Assembly: GCF_004324835.1 (NCBI RefSeq)
Contig: NW_021163025.1
Span: forward strand, 434,001 to 498,000
Direction: 5' to 3'
DNA length: 64,000 nt
Source: Dendronephthya gigantea
Lineage: Eukaryota > Cnidaria > Anthozoa > Malacalcyonacea > Nephtheidae
Shown here: positions 11,551 to 22,868 of the stretch, one piece after another
How the letters are laid out: each line of letters opens with the position of its first letter
Numbering within the stretch: position 1 is the stretch's first letter
Position numbers and translations under genes: made by a program
Notes under the pieces: generated by a model
The model's database searches: none
Told to the model about the DNA's origin: nothing
What the model saw: only the letters and a program-made list of their open reading frames with translations

Positions 11551-11907
11551 ATTGTCGGGATTTTCATCAGGGAATCCTAACTTCAGTGAATTTGTGACAA
11601 CATATCCAAGTTGAATCATTAACTGTTTTATTACTGTACGTCCCTAGCTCCCTCATCATCAAAAAATAGTAATTGCTGTGCGTGCGTTGCAAATGCGATT
11701 ATATATAGTTCTTTAAAGTCTCATTCCCATGCATTTCTCCCATGTACATATATCATTATGTTACAACTACGCGCTATAGCTACTCGGCTTTATTTTATCT
11801 ATGAATGTGAAAAGTTGTCACACAATTTGTTTGCAATTTGGTTCAAACTGTTGATTTCTCTCAGAAAAACTTTGATTTCTTGAGCAAATTTGCTGCCTCT
11901 CATTCCC

Positions 11908-13212
11908 TTATTCAGTCATGTTGCAGCAACGAAATTTGTCGATATTGTTCAATCATGGTCCATATCCGCGATAAACGCCAGTGATATAATGCCCAGGCTG
12001 AGAACAGTTTGACCATCCTTCTTGATTGAACGATGTTCCAACATCTTCATCATAACACGATCCATACTTATCAGGATGAGTGATAGGTTTGCAACAATAT
12101 GCTGTCTGGATTTGTCCTAATTTTCTGAAAGGTCCCCGATAAAGTCCGTTCTCTAAAATACGTACCTTTTCAAAGTCCCTTCCCACATTCTCTCGTCACA
12201 CACGCTACTCTAAGCGTGGAACACTGGCGACGAATTACAGCATCTCGCTTCGTAAAGAGATGTGATATAATCATCTTCATCCCAGGCAGAACGCCGATAA
12301 AATCCTGTGATAAAAAGATTTTCCTTGTCGCATTTCGACCAGCCCTCGCTTCCAAAACTAATCCTCCAGTTTGCGATGGAACAGTTTGGATGTATAGCTA
12401 AATTTCGAACTTGAAAATGTGTAAATTGAATTGAGTTTCCACGTTACCATGTACTTCTAATCACTAAACGTGTAATTCGCAAATATTTAACGCAGAATTG
12501 TCAAGTCTTACTTGTTTGGTGCTGTATTTTTGTTGTTGAATTGCATGACGAGGCTGGATCTGAATATTTCTATAATCATTAGCAGGAAAACAAATTAAAA
12601 TTTAATTTGCTTCTCATGAAACCATCTCTAAAACTATACATGTATTACTGTAAAGACAATCAATTTCAAAAAGAATTGGCTACGCACAACATAAATATAT
12701 AAATATGCCCCCTAAAATTATCATGCATTTTCCTACGCCACTGGCAATGTCAGTTTGCTTGCGTCTTAACTTTAAAAATATCAGTGGAAATTTATATCGC
12801 AGAGTGTGCGAACGAATATCTATTCAGGATGACAGGAAAGAAGTATATTAGTTGTTGCAAAGCGCCTAGCAACGCAAATATATATTCTTAAATGCTTTTC
12901 TACCTTTCCAACCATAACAAGATGATCGAATTCAGGGTTCGTTTCTTCATCAACTTCTTGAAGTGTCTTGGCGTTGAGCTCACATCTACCTTTACCGATT
13001 CCCGAGGTTTTGTAATTGGCTGACGCACACGATTCTCTTCTCAGGCAATACATGCCGCATTCAAACTCGCTTCCTGCCTGTTTCGTCTCTATGACATTAT
13101 TCGCCAAGTATTTCTTGGTGTGTTTTCGAAACAATGCTTCTTTTCTGCCTGGAACAGGCTGTGGTATTTGCAAAGCGAAATAAAACGCACAAAGTATCAG
13201 CAACGCAGTCAT
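11908..13212 (-). pseudogene. PAN + W-C/CC-repeat gene, paralogue 3, decayed
   Basis: Exon 1 (12904-13212) and linker exon (12512-12569) are intact and match paralogue 5. The repeat-1 exon (12166-12397) has an in-frame TAG (HA-stop-SSVCDE) where siblings have Gln. The next intron and the 5' part of the last exon are deleted, so the donor GTACGT sits only about 13 bp before the remaining exon (ENGLYRGPFRKLGQIQTAYCC...). A TGA replaces the Trp/Phe position after VYRGYGP and removes the final NNIDKFRCCNMTE. Three independent lesions make a full-length product impossible, while the first exon remains near-identical to functional copies. A PAN-only secreted product could still be made from exon 1. 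Confidence 0.75.
12648..12745. repeat. MITE family A, copy 3 (partial)
   Basis: Only the right half of the family A element: AATCAATTTCAAAAAGAATT, then CACAACATAAATATATAAA, then TGCCCCCTAAAATTATCATGC. It lies in intron 1 of paralogue 3. Confidence 0.5.
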
Positions 13213-13486
13213 TGTCACCATCACATGCGGACAAATGAAATAAGTATTCTATGTTTTCAAAAATATATTACCGCTGCATGTGGATTTGCCTGCGGGGGAC
13301 CATACAATGTACCTGTTAATTGTTTCCAATGAAAAACGTTGCAACTTCGCAACCTTCCCAAGCACCCCCGCGCGCTTAGTGCTTTCTCCGGAAGTACTTC
13401 AAAGAGCCGGGGAACGAGGCTGTTTCATTACCCCATGATTCATCACCACCTTGTCGTTTGCATGGTGACATCAACAAGTTAATTAG

Positions 13487-13600
13487 CTTGTAGGTACAAC
13501 ATGCACGTAACTTATTTAATGCCGCAAAGCTTTCGATCCGTTAACCTGAACCTTGGTCATTGCAATTGCATGTTAGTTAAGTCTTTCTTATTAGATCATG
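13487..13600 (-). repeat. Penelope-like terminal-repeat fragment
   Basis: CTTGTAGGTACAACATGCACG and GCAAAGCTTTCGATCCGTTAA match the inverted arms of the Penelope-like element at 43147-43903. In reverse orientation the GAAAGCTTTGC box of the hammerhead motif is present. It is a solo, decayed terminal fragment upstream of paralogue 3 with no coding part. Confidence 0.5.
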
Positions 13601-13609
13601 AAAAAAAAG

Positions 13610-14290
13610 ATCATGGAAAGGAAATAATAAATTTCTGCAGAAAATATGTCTCTCAGGTATTTGTGTTTTTCTCTATGGTAATATTATGAACGTAGCTTTA
13701 TTCAAACAATCGTTTTGAATTTCATTTTTCAAAACCCAGAAAAATTATTGTGGCGTATTAAGTAATTCAGACCACGGCAAGTAAATAAAGTAATCTCTGT
13801 GAAATAATTCATTTATTGAGTTATAAATTCTTGTTCTCACCAATACATCTGTAATTTTGCTGAGCACTCTGGTTTTTCAGTTTTTAATTTGGCCGCGTAA
13901 GCCATTCGTGTAGACGTAAATATAGTTAAAGGATCATTCCATTAGCAAACCCTAAGTTCTAACACCTAAATAATTTGTAGCAAATATCAAATTAAATTAT
14001 TCTCCTGATTCTAAGTTTCTAAGTATATAAATATATACATACACATATAAATAAATATATATATTTATATATACAGCGTTATTTTCCTGAAATATTAGCA
14101 GGATATGTTGTGAAACTAACGTTAGCTCTAGGGATTTCAGCTACTTTATTGCAACGTTGTTACTAAAATAAATATAAGGTATTTTAGCTGGCTTCACAGG
14201 CTGGGAAATGAATGTTATTCTGGTGGTTTGACAATAACCAGGAAATAGAACTGTACAAGCTGTGAAAACTATAAAACCCAATATTGACGT
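13610..14290. other. Intergenic, no gene seen
   Basis: Spacer between paralogues 2 and 3. About 14025-14070 is a low-complexity TATA/ATAT run. I see no coding segment with supporting splice borders. Confidence 0.35.
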
Positions 14291-14296
14291 GCTTCG

Positions 14297-16946
14297 TTAC
14301 TGAACAAGAATATATCCAAATGTGACCAAATCTTTGCCTCCATTATCGGGATTCCAGCTTGGGTGGGCATAATTTCCGCAAGTTTTTCCATCGATCCAAA
14401 TTCCATAGCCAATCCATGAATCACAGCTATAACAATCATTATTTTCATTGGCAAAAAGTCCAATTCGCATTGCTGTTATTAAATTAACATTAAACCCTTC
14501 CCTGTTGCAGTTCTTTTGTAGTGAGGAGTCAGCGATCAGAGATTTCCATGCTTCTCTGCCAGCGGTCGTTGCCCTGAATTGATCGTCAGTGATCACACTG
14601 TACAGCGAACTTGCTGTGTAGTTAAAGGTCATCCATTTTCTGTCTCCGTTATACGACATACCCAGGCATATCTTTGTGAACGGAGTATTCCAGTGCGAAG
14701 CCAACTTGCTTTCTTTCTCTGTCAGTCCTTCCAGACCATCTTGTATCGCATATGTCTCGTTATTCGTCCAAAGAGGAGAATTGTAAATGAAAGTGTCCTA
14801 TGGTATAAGAATGTTATAAACGCCTGATATTTATGTCATTCTCGTATCTAGAACCCCTCTTACATGTGACTGTGTCTGCAAGACTATGTGCTCAAGCGAC
14901 AACCAAACTGTTACTCACAAAACATGGCTTTCAGATACTGCGCATGCTCTAAGTACCTATATATTATAGCCTAAGTAACAATTTACTAGTTACCAATCTG
15001 ATGAACGTACATTTTTCCCATCCATCTTCATGACTAGTGTCCAGCCTCCTCCACCACATGCTGCAATGTTGGCCATGTGACAGTACACGTCATAGTACTG
15101 ATTAGTAGCAATTGAATTTAGAGTGTAAACTCCATTGATTGCTTTTCTGAAACAGTAATTACATGATCACTCGCATGAGTGCAATATTTCTAAGACACGT
15201 GACTATTATTCGTAACAAGGTAAAAAATACTCACTGAAACCTTTGCATACAAACCTATTTTTCTTTAGCACATCTTTGCACGAAAGACGACGTTCCTCGC
15301 TTTGCGTAGGTTCTAAAATAAGGTTCTTGAATTCAAACTGAGATGTTTCTGAAGTTGAACTGAAGATGAACTGAAGTTCGTTCATGCAAGAAGCAACATC
15401 ATGCTTCCTCAAGGTAACTAATGAGGTCACTATCATTGCCAGGGGGAGGAGAGCTTAGATAAAATCCTGTGATGAATAGATTCTCTCCTGCGCATCTTGA
15501 ACAACCTTTTTTGTCGAAACTGATCGTCATCCAATTTGCAATGCAACATCATGGAAGCATTGTTGTTGACATTCATTTTCACTTGCAATAATGCACCAAG
15601 AAATGTCATTCAGTGGAAAGAACAAAAAAGTTCGGCACAAGCTGGAAGCAAATACTGTAAATTTCTTGTTCTGAACCTGATATGATCTCCTCTATTTTGT
15701 AAAATGTTGAAAATAGCCAGGTGTTGGTGATATACAGCCGAATCGAGCCAGCAAACTTTGGTAGCTTAAATGCGGTTCTCCACCAGGCGGAATTTTTTAA
15801 TCGAACGAAATTTGTCCCTTCACTTTCTTTTAAATTGCGAGAATTCGACTGTAGCGGTTTCCCTTGACAGATTAGAATTAAAAAGAAAATCACGCGAAAA
15901 ATTTCGTTCGATCGAAAAGTTTCGCCTTGTGGAAAACCGCCCTTACTTGTTGAATTGTGCACATTCTTTCAAAAATGCAGAACCGACTTAATGGGAAATC
16001 GGCAAGGCTTACCTGTTTGTTTTGGAATTTCATGCTTCGCATTGTGTGAGGAAACAGGTTCTGATAAGCCCTTCAAATAAAAAATTGAACTTTTGCTATG
16101 ATACAAGCTTCACTGATCTAAAATAATAAACTGAACCGCACGAGCCCAAACACCTCACCGCTTTTCGGCCTGGGGGCGGTTGTATCAAGCCCGTTTAGCT
16201 TAAACGGTGGATAAGTCAAAATTAAATAGCGCTCTTAGATCTTTCTTGAATGAGTGAATTTGAATATTATGCACAGAATATGTAGTTGTAAAAAGTATCT
16301 TTGTATTGAGGTTAAAAAAATTTAGTTCGCTTGTTGAATAAAACGATAGACTTGCTTTCTGTTTTGAATTTAACCACCGTTTAAGCTAAACGGGCTTGAT
16401 ACAACCGACACCTGCCCTTCTGGCCGTGTTGTAAATTTACACTAAAGATAGCATATTTGAAACATCAAGTGTTTGATTTGGAAAATTGTAAATCTTTTCT
16501 CTTATCTCATTTGACTCGTTTATGTTTGCGCCTTGTTAGAGTTTTACATTCGGCGATACCTTAGTGTTGGCACGGGGTTATCATAAACATGCAACAAACG
16601 ACTTAGCAACGCAAATATATATTGTAATGTTTTCTACCTTTTCAACAATAACGAGATGATTGAATTCAGGGTTCGCTTCTTCATCAACTTCTTGAAGCGC
16701 CTTGGCGTTGAGCTCACATCGACCTTTACCGATTCCCGAGGTTTTGTAATTGGCTGACGCACACGATTCTTTTCTCAGGCAATACATGCCGCATTCAGAC
16801 TCGCTTCCTGCCTGTTTTGTCTCTATGACATTATTTGCCAAGTATTTCTTCGCGTGTTTTCGAAACAATGCTTCTTTCCTGCATTGGACAGGCTGTGGTA
16901 TTTGCAAAACGAAATATAAAGCACAAAATATCATCAGCGCAGTCAT
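14297..16946 (-). CDS. PAN + fibrinogen-like secreted protein (paralogue 2)
   Basis: Exons: 16638-16946 (309), 16013-16070 (58), 15255-15312 (58), 15011-15146 (136) and 14297-14797 (501). The sum is 1062 bp, 353 residues, with consistent phases. Exon 1: signal peptide (MTALMIFCALYFVLQIPQP) and PAN-like domain. Exon 2: linker. Exon 3: the SCKDVLKKNR segment that opens the fibrinogen-like module. Exon 4: GVYTLNSIATNQYYDVYCHM and ACGGGGWTLVMKMDGKN, the fibrinogen-related signature. Exon 5: CLGMSYNGDRKWMTF ... CDSWIGYGIWIDGKTCGNYA ... GKDLVTFGYILVQ-stop. An upstream ATG exists in frame, but the one at 16946 starts the signal peptide and matches all siblings. The gene resembles proteins in anthozoan genomes that are often labelled 'skeletal organic matrix protein 5-like' (from memory, not checked). 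The intron before exon 3 holds a dead repeat-1 exon and two MITEs. Confidence 0.8.
15408..15560 (-). pseudogene. Relic W-C/CC-repeat exon inside paralogue 2
   Basis: Reading the minus strand gives CIANWMTISFDKKGCSRCAG, then NLFITGFYLSSPPPGNDSDL, then EEA-stop-CC. This is clearly homologous to repeat 1 of paralogue 4 (TTSFDKKGWSKCAEDNLFIT). It carries in-frame stops and lacks key residues (W to C, R to L). The exon is not needed for the reading frame of paralogue 2: linker exon 16013-16070 joins exon 15255-15312 in phase without it. It lies exactly where that exon sits in the other gene type. Confidence 0.75.
15772..15940. repeat. MITE with about 40-bp inverted repeats
   Basis: GCGGTTCTCCACCAGGCGGA at the left faces TTCGCCTTGTGGAAAACCGC at the right, with ATCGAACGAAATTT facing AATTTCGTTCGATCG further in. 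It is 169 bp, non-coding, and lies in an intron of paralogue 2. Confidence 0.65.
16177..16407. repeat. MITE with about 34-bp near-perfect inverted repeats
   Basis: The left end CGGTTGTATCAAGCCCGTTT continues AGCTTAAACGGTGG. The right end is the exact mirror, CCACCGTTTAAGCT then AAACGGGCTTGATACAACCG. It is 231 bp, non-coding, and lies in intron 1 of paralogue 2. The 209-bp element at 22660 has a similar terminus (GCCGGTTGTACG) but a different body. Confidence 0.7.
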
Positions 16947-17102
16947 TGTGACCATGCAGTACGTCCGGACAAGAGAAAGTATTCTATCGGTTTTCAAAAT
17001 TATATTACCGCTGTGAATGTGTCCGCGTAAGATAATGCATGCAAAGAACCCGTTAATTGTCCCCTTAAAAAATACGGTCGGCCACATTGTGACGAGACCC
17101 AA

Positions 17103-19110
17103 TTTAGTATTCTTTCGTTGCCCTAAATATTCTTAGAAACACAGTTGAAGACTGAAACCAATTTCCCAAGAATTGAGTATTAGTTTTGGAGGAAAATGGC
17201 AGAAAACATGGCTCTCCGGTTTGCTTTGAATTTTGTTTTGAACTAAATTATGTTTAGGCTAACAAAAAACGTCTCCTTGTGGCGTATTTAATAATTCCAA
17301 TTCATGCTGACGTCTTTGGCTAATGCACTAATGACTAATGACTATTTACACGTATTAGTAAATTGTTTTTGTCAACTTTTTTTAAAAACACAAAGCACTT
17401 TGCTAAACATCTAGCTACTTATCTAAACGTGGGTTGAAATGGAATTTAAGGAAAATCTGTCCTCAATAATTAGTAGCTAATATTCAATGGTAGCTGTAGT
17501 CAATTGGGACTATGTCCTGTGCGGGTGGCTCTTGCCAAATTGTAAATATTTTATTTCTGCAATAGAGTGATTAGAAAGAAAGAAAGAAAAGAAATATATA
17601 TTCGCAAATTACCCGACGGCAGAAATTAGTGTTTATGAAAATTTAACTCGAAAAACTCACTGATTCACATTTGTGCATTTCTGTTTTGCTCTCAGAGAAA
17701 AATGCTACTGAATAAGTTAAAACAAGTCCAAATTTTTCTCCGAATACACGTACTCTGTAATCTTTTGAAAACTTATCAAAAATATCTGGCAGCTGTGAAA
17801 TGCCCATTTTGAGACTTCAGCATAAACACATGCAAGTTTATTAATTTAGACAATTTATCTTTACCGTCTGCAAGCTTCAAATCTTCAATATGCAAATCAT
17901 ATTTTGTTAGGAATTTGCTCACTAAATTGGAATTCCGAGTCTAAAGAATTGCGAACTAATCTCAGCAGTAGAAGTGCATGAATTAGTTTAGTATGCTCGT
18001 ATGAAGAATTTTGGCGACATATGCTACTTTAGTAGACATGTTGCATGCATGTAATTTTTGGAATTTTCACCAGTAAATCCGCAAATCCCAAGTTGAGTGA
18101 ATTGAATTTGTGGCAAATATCAAAGTATTAACTGTTATATTTTACTGTGCGTTACTGTATTCACATCCCTCCGCTTATCATCATTATAGTATTTGCTGTG
18201 CGTGCGTTGCAAATGCGATTATTTCTTCAAAGTCTCATTCCCATGCATCTCCCATGTACATATATCATTATGTTAAAACTACGTGCTTTGGCGCCATTCG
18301 GCTTTATCTTATCTATGAATGTGAAAAGTTGACGGTTTAAGTAACTGAGTAATGAATGGTTTTCTCGGCTTATGTCACATGAATTAACTGATTTAACTTT
18401 TCAAAAAGCTATGGCCCATGCCCTTCAATGTGTTCCCCACTAATTTTTGTTCGACACAAATAATTGTTCGTTTGCATATGCGGCGCACTGCATTTTGAAT
18501 TATTTCAGGCTGCTGCCGCAAAACATTGATTTCATCGATCGATTATTCTCTGTCGTAGCTCATCGAGTTAGATGCTGTCCTCCACGCTAGAAACAACCTT
18601 CACGGATCCCATCGATGTATCCCTTTCTAAGTATTAGAGAGGGGATCGAGTATATCTATTTAGCGAATGTTTTGTAGAGAAATAAAATGAATGCTTACAC
18701 AAAGCCGCCTAGGGTTGTGTCAGAACATTATTTTATCGTCATACTGAATCCATACTTCATCCAAGGTATTGTGCGGTGAGGCGAGCAGTGAGAATATATT
18801 TATTACAAATCGGATCATTGAGAAGAAAAGAATATGTTTGCGGAAAACATCACTTTTATTACAGTGGCGGATTCTGGGTGAGTCAGAATAAGTTAAATGA
18901 CCTATAATTTCCAATTCAAAATGTCTTGCTAATAATTAACGCTATTGGTCGTCTTACTAGCAACGCTAATTTTTTTGCAACGTTGTTAGTAAATAAAATT
19001 ATTATCTATTTAACTGACTTTACAAGCTGGGAAATTTTTGTTATTTAGGTAGTATGACAATAAACCAAGAAATAGAACTGTATAAGCTGCGGTGAAAACT
19101 ATAAAACCAA
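17103..19110. other. Duplicated spacer, no gene seen
   Basis: About 2 kb between paralogues 1 and 2. Parts (17090-17480, 17600-17870, 18110-18330) match spacers at 1180-1700, 4430-4920, 5000-5410 and 11030-11830, so the duplication unit includes flanking DNA. A short AAAG run is at about 17575-17592. No coding exon could be supported. Confidence 0.45.
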
Positions 19111-19126
19111 ATATTGATGTGCTTCG

Positions 19127-20918
19127 TTACTGAACAAGAATATATCCAAATGTGACGAAATCTTTGCCTCCATTATCGGGATCCCAGTTTGGGTGGGCAT
19201 AATTTCCGCAAGTTTTTCTATTGATCCAAATTCCATAGCCAATCCGTGAATCGCACGAGTTACAATCCTTTTCTTGATTGGCAAATAATCCAATTCGTAT
19301 TTTCGAAATGACATTAAACCCTTCCCTGTTGCAGTTCCTTTGTAGTGACGAGTCCCTGACCAGCGATTTCCATGCTGCCCAGCCAGCGGTAGTTGCCCTA
19401 AATGTGCCGTCAGCTATCGCACTGTACAGCGAATTGGCGGTGTAGTCGAAGGTCATCCATTTTCTGTTTCCGTTATACGACATGCCCAGGCAAACCTTAG
19501 TGAACGGTGTTTTCCAGTACGAAGCCAATTTGCTTTCTTTCTCTGTCAGTCCTTCCAGACCATCTTGTATCGCGTGTGTCTCCTTGTTTGTCCAAAGAGG
19601 AGAATTGTAAATGAATGTGTCCTATGGTATAAGGATGCAATAAACGTCTGGTGTTTTATGTCATTCTCATACCCGGAACCTTTCTAACAGGTTACTGAGT
19701 CTGCAAGACAATATACTCAAGCAACAGGCAGACGTACTGGAACTTACAATAACATGTCTGACACATAATGAGCAATAAGTAGTATACATTCTAGCAAGAA
19801 CGGCCCAAGATCGTTATGTAGAGGGGGGGGGGCGAATATTCATATATTCACGTTCAGCATTATTAGTTCCTTTAGGAATTGTTTCTTTTTATAACATGAA
19901 TTTATGAATATTACTACCGCGCCACTCAAACGATCTTCCTTCTTGTAGCCGAGCTAAATAAGCAAATAAAACGCTCTGGGTGCCAGAATGGCATGATGAA
20001 GGTGATAATGTGTGTTGACTAGTTACCAATCTGCTGCACGTACATTTTCCCCATTCATCTTCATGACTAGTGTCCAGCCTCCTCCGCCACATGCCGTAAT
20101 GTTGGCCATGTGACAGTACACGTCATAGGACTGATTAGTAGCGATTGAATTCAGAGTGTAAACTCCATTGATTGCTTTTCTGAAACAGTAAGTACATGAT
20201 CGCTCGCATGAGTGAAATATTCTTAAGCTACGTGACTATTATCCGTCACAATGTAAAACATACTCAATGGCCACTGCAAGCTTTACGTACAAACCTATTT
20301 TTCTTCAGCACATCTTTGCACGATGATAAACGACGATACTCCTCGCTTTGCACAGGTTCTAAAATAAGATACTTGTAATCAAAATGAAGTTTGTTCATGT
20401 TGGTTTATGCATTTACTACAAAAACAACACGTCGGCACTTCAGGACTTCATAATTATGTGCTTCCAGATAAACGATAAGACTAACCTTGCAACTGCGTTT
20501 CAATCGATTTTCTTCTCTAAGGGAGAAGATAAACTTGAGAGGAATATTCAGTACAAATCGAGGTTATAACTTATAAATGATGTACATAACTCACCTTTTC
20601 AATTTCAATAACAAGGTGGTTGAATTCAGGATTTGTTTCCTCATCGCCGTTAGACGTCTCTTGAATAGCATCGTTGTTGAGCTCACAGCGACCTTTGCCA
20701 ATTCCAGATATTTTGTAATTCACAGAGGCACACGATTCTTTCCTAACACAATGCAGGCCGCATTCAAATTCGCTTTCTGCCTGTTTCGTATCGATTACAT
20801 GATTCGCCAGGTATTTTTTGGCGTGTATGCGAAACACAGCCGATTCTGTTAAGCATTCGCTTAGTTGAGTTAGCTCCGACGAGAAAAACAACGCGCAAAT
20901 TGTCAGCAAAGTTGCCAT
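19127..20918 (-). CDS. PAN + fibrinogen-like secreted protein (paralogue 1)
   Basis: Exons: 20595-20918 (324), 20486-20516 (31), 20295-20358 (64), 20044-20179 (136) and 19127-19621 (495). Total 1050 bp, 349 residues, all phases consistent. Exon 1: signal peptide MATLLTICALFFSSELTQ, then the PAN-like domain (FECGLHCVRKESCASVNYK, GRCELN). The linker exon is only 31 bp, like the plus-strand gene at 60608 and unlike the 58-bp linker of paralogues 2-6. Exon 3: SSCKDVLKKNR. Exon 4: GVYTLNSIATNQSYDVYCHM and GGGGWTLVMKMNGEN. Exon 5: DTFIYNSPLWTNKETHAIQ ... CLGMSYNGNRKWMTF ... GKDFVTFGYILVQ-stop. This is the most diverged member of the left array and sits at its right-hand (5') end. Confidence 0.8.
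19818..19925. repeat. MITE family A variant, copy 4
   Basis: GGGGGGGGGGCGAATATTCA then TATATTCACGTTCAGCATTA, facing CATGAATTTATGAATATTAC and CGCGCCACTC. It is closest to the copy at 56030, with the same TTAGTTCCTTT/TTAGTTTCTTT middle. It lies in the intron between exons 4 and 5 of paralogue 1. Confidence 0.55.
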
Positions 20919-21232
20919 TGTGTACCGAGCGATATTCGAATTTCAGTAGAGTGGAATCACCTGTTAGTCCCATACTAATTTGAATGGCCTCGTTCGGATG
21001 ATTGTGGAAGACGCAAGCCAATTGGCTCACGTTCCCCACAAAAAATGGCTCTCCCACATCTCAAATACAATGGATATCCACGAAGAAAATTGATAGGATT
21101 TTAATCGTAATTGCGGTGAAAATGTCAAGGTGGCCGATGGAATAGAATATTTCTATGTGTATGCAGCAAACAATGACCGATTTGAAAACGGAAATCTGAA
21201 AGACAAATTTTCATCCGAACTATTCCACATCG

Positions 21233-22290
21233 GAGTCTAGGTAATTGTCGAGAGTCGAGAGTCGAGAGTAAAAGGTCGAGAGTCGAGAGTCGAGAGTAAA
21301 AGGTCGAGAGTCGAGAGTAAAATGTCGAGAGTCGATTTCGCGCACAAAATAATGTTTTTATTGTTATGTATTAAGTTTACTTTTACTTATATTCACTGCA
21401 CGTTACCTATGCTAAGAGACTATGGTGACACTGTTTTTTTATCAATTGACGCTTTATGTTTCAACTTCCGACATGGATGCGTCAAGTGACAGAACTCGAC
21501 GCACACCTTGCGCTTTTTGTCACGTTTATCAAGCGCGATCGATTCTGTTAAAGATTATATACTCATATTTCTGAGCGTTTTAGCATTTCTGACACACACG
21601 CATGTAGACCTCCACGAAATAAAATGCCTGCATCAGCTGCATGCTTTGCAAAATATGTTCGCATCTGAGTGCTTGAATACGCCACAGACAGCGATGTTTG
21701 TAAGTGTTATATAGATCTTGCCTTCCTTTATCTGACCCTTCAGATAAAGGTCAATCACAGCAGGTAAAAGTCTAAAAGTAAAAGTCTATAAAAGAAACTA
21801 GTGTGAAAAGGGCGTGTTTGTTTGATGAACAAGTCGCAGTATATTTCATTTACGTTACGTTGCTCGCTTCTAGGGCTTTCGCCAGAGCCACGTCTTCGGA
21901 CTCATTTGGTATTCATTTTCCTCGCCCGAGTTTCCCGAGTTACCGCTCAAAATATCGGAATATAACCGTTTCAACATTTTTTTATATTTATGCAACACTT
22001 TTAAAGACAGAATCGATCGTTTCATAAACGAGACAAAAAGCGCAAGGTGTGCGTCGAGTTCTGTCACTTGACGCATCCATGTCGGAAGTTGAAACATAAA
22101 GCGTCAATTGATAAAAAAACAGTGTCACCATAGTCTCTTGGCATAGGTAACGTGCTATGAATATAAGTAAAAGTAAACCTAACACATAAATAGAAACATC
22201 ATTTTGTGCGCGAAATCGACTCTTGACATTTTACTCTCGACTCTCGACATTTTACTCTCGACTCTCGACTCTCGACAATTACCTAGACTC
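21233..22290. mobile_element. Long-TIR DNA transposon, Mutator-type, non-autonomous
   Basis: The element is 1058 bp, flanked by a perfect 9-bp target-site duplication TCCACATCG (21224-21232 and 22291-22299). Its ends GAGTCTAGGTAATTGTCGAG and the mirror CTCGACAATTACCTAGACTC start inverted repeats of about 290-320 bp (to about 21553 and from about 22003). Just inside each end are short tandem arrays built from GTCGAGA and AAAAGGTCGAGA. The arms also share TTGACGCTTTATGTTTCAAC and CAGAACTCGACGCACACCTT. The middle encodes no recognisable transposase. A 9-bp duplication with long TIRs and subterminal repeats fits Mutator-like elements; the family call is an inference. Confidence 0.8.
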
Positions 22291-22659
22291 TCCACATCGG
22301 TGAAAATAACTTAATTAAGAAAAACGGAACGAAGGCTAAAAAAAAACACTTCACATAGTCTCGTATCGACACTAGCCTATGGCCGTAACTTATTGTAAGA
22401 AATCATTATTCTTGTATTGTAAACCGTAAATAATTACAAAACACTATAGTCTATATGATTTATTATTTGTATCAGTATTGAAATTTAAAATTAAATTGCC
22501 AATAGTTTTTAAATGCGCGTGCATGTATTGATACTGCCAATTTACTGCCAGACGAGAGATTATTTCATCATCTCGGCGCTAGTGCACTTAAAAAAACACT
22601 TAAGGAAGTCGATGAAGAAATGATGTCGTTAATTTCCGTATTTAAATTAAAGTACTGGT

Positions 22660-22868
22660 GCCGCTTGTGTGAAAGCCGGATAGCGCTATCCACCGCCCGC
22701 TGTTTGCTATAACTTTAATTAAATCGTAGTATTCCTAAAAAGAGGATCCTCTTTATTAATTGTTGCTTCTAAAGATGAAATTTTATCGCTTTTCGAGCAT
22801 TTTTATAACGGTTGAAAAAATCATTTATCCGGTGGATAGCGGCGCCATCTGGCTTTCGTACAACCGGC
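22660..22868. repeat. MITE with about 38-bp inverted repeats
   Basis: The left end GCCGCTTGTGTGAAAGCCGG continues ATAGCGCTATCCACCG. The right end CGGTGGATAGCGGC continues GCCATCTGGCTTTCGTACAA then CCGGC. It is 209 bp and non-coding. Confidence 0.6.

Noticed and set aside
21240-21320. CRISPR-like short repeats (GTCGAGAGTCGAGAGTAAAA).
   Set aside because: No regular spacers, eukaryotic context, and mirrored arrays at both ends of a transposon with a target duplication. They are subterminal repeats.
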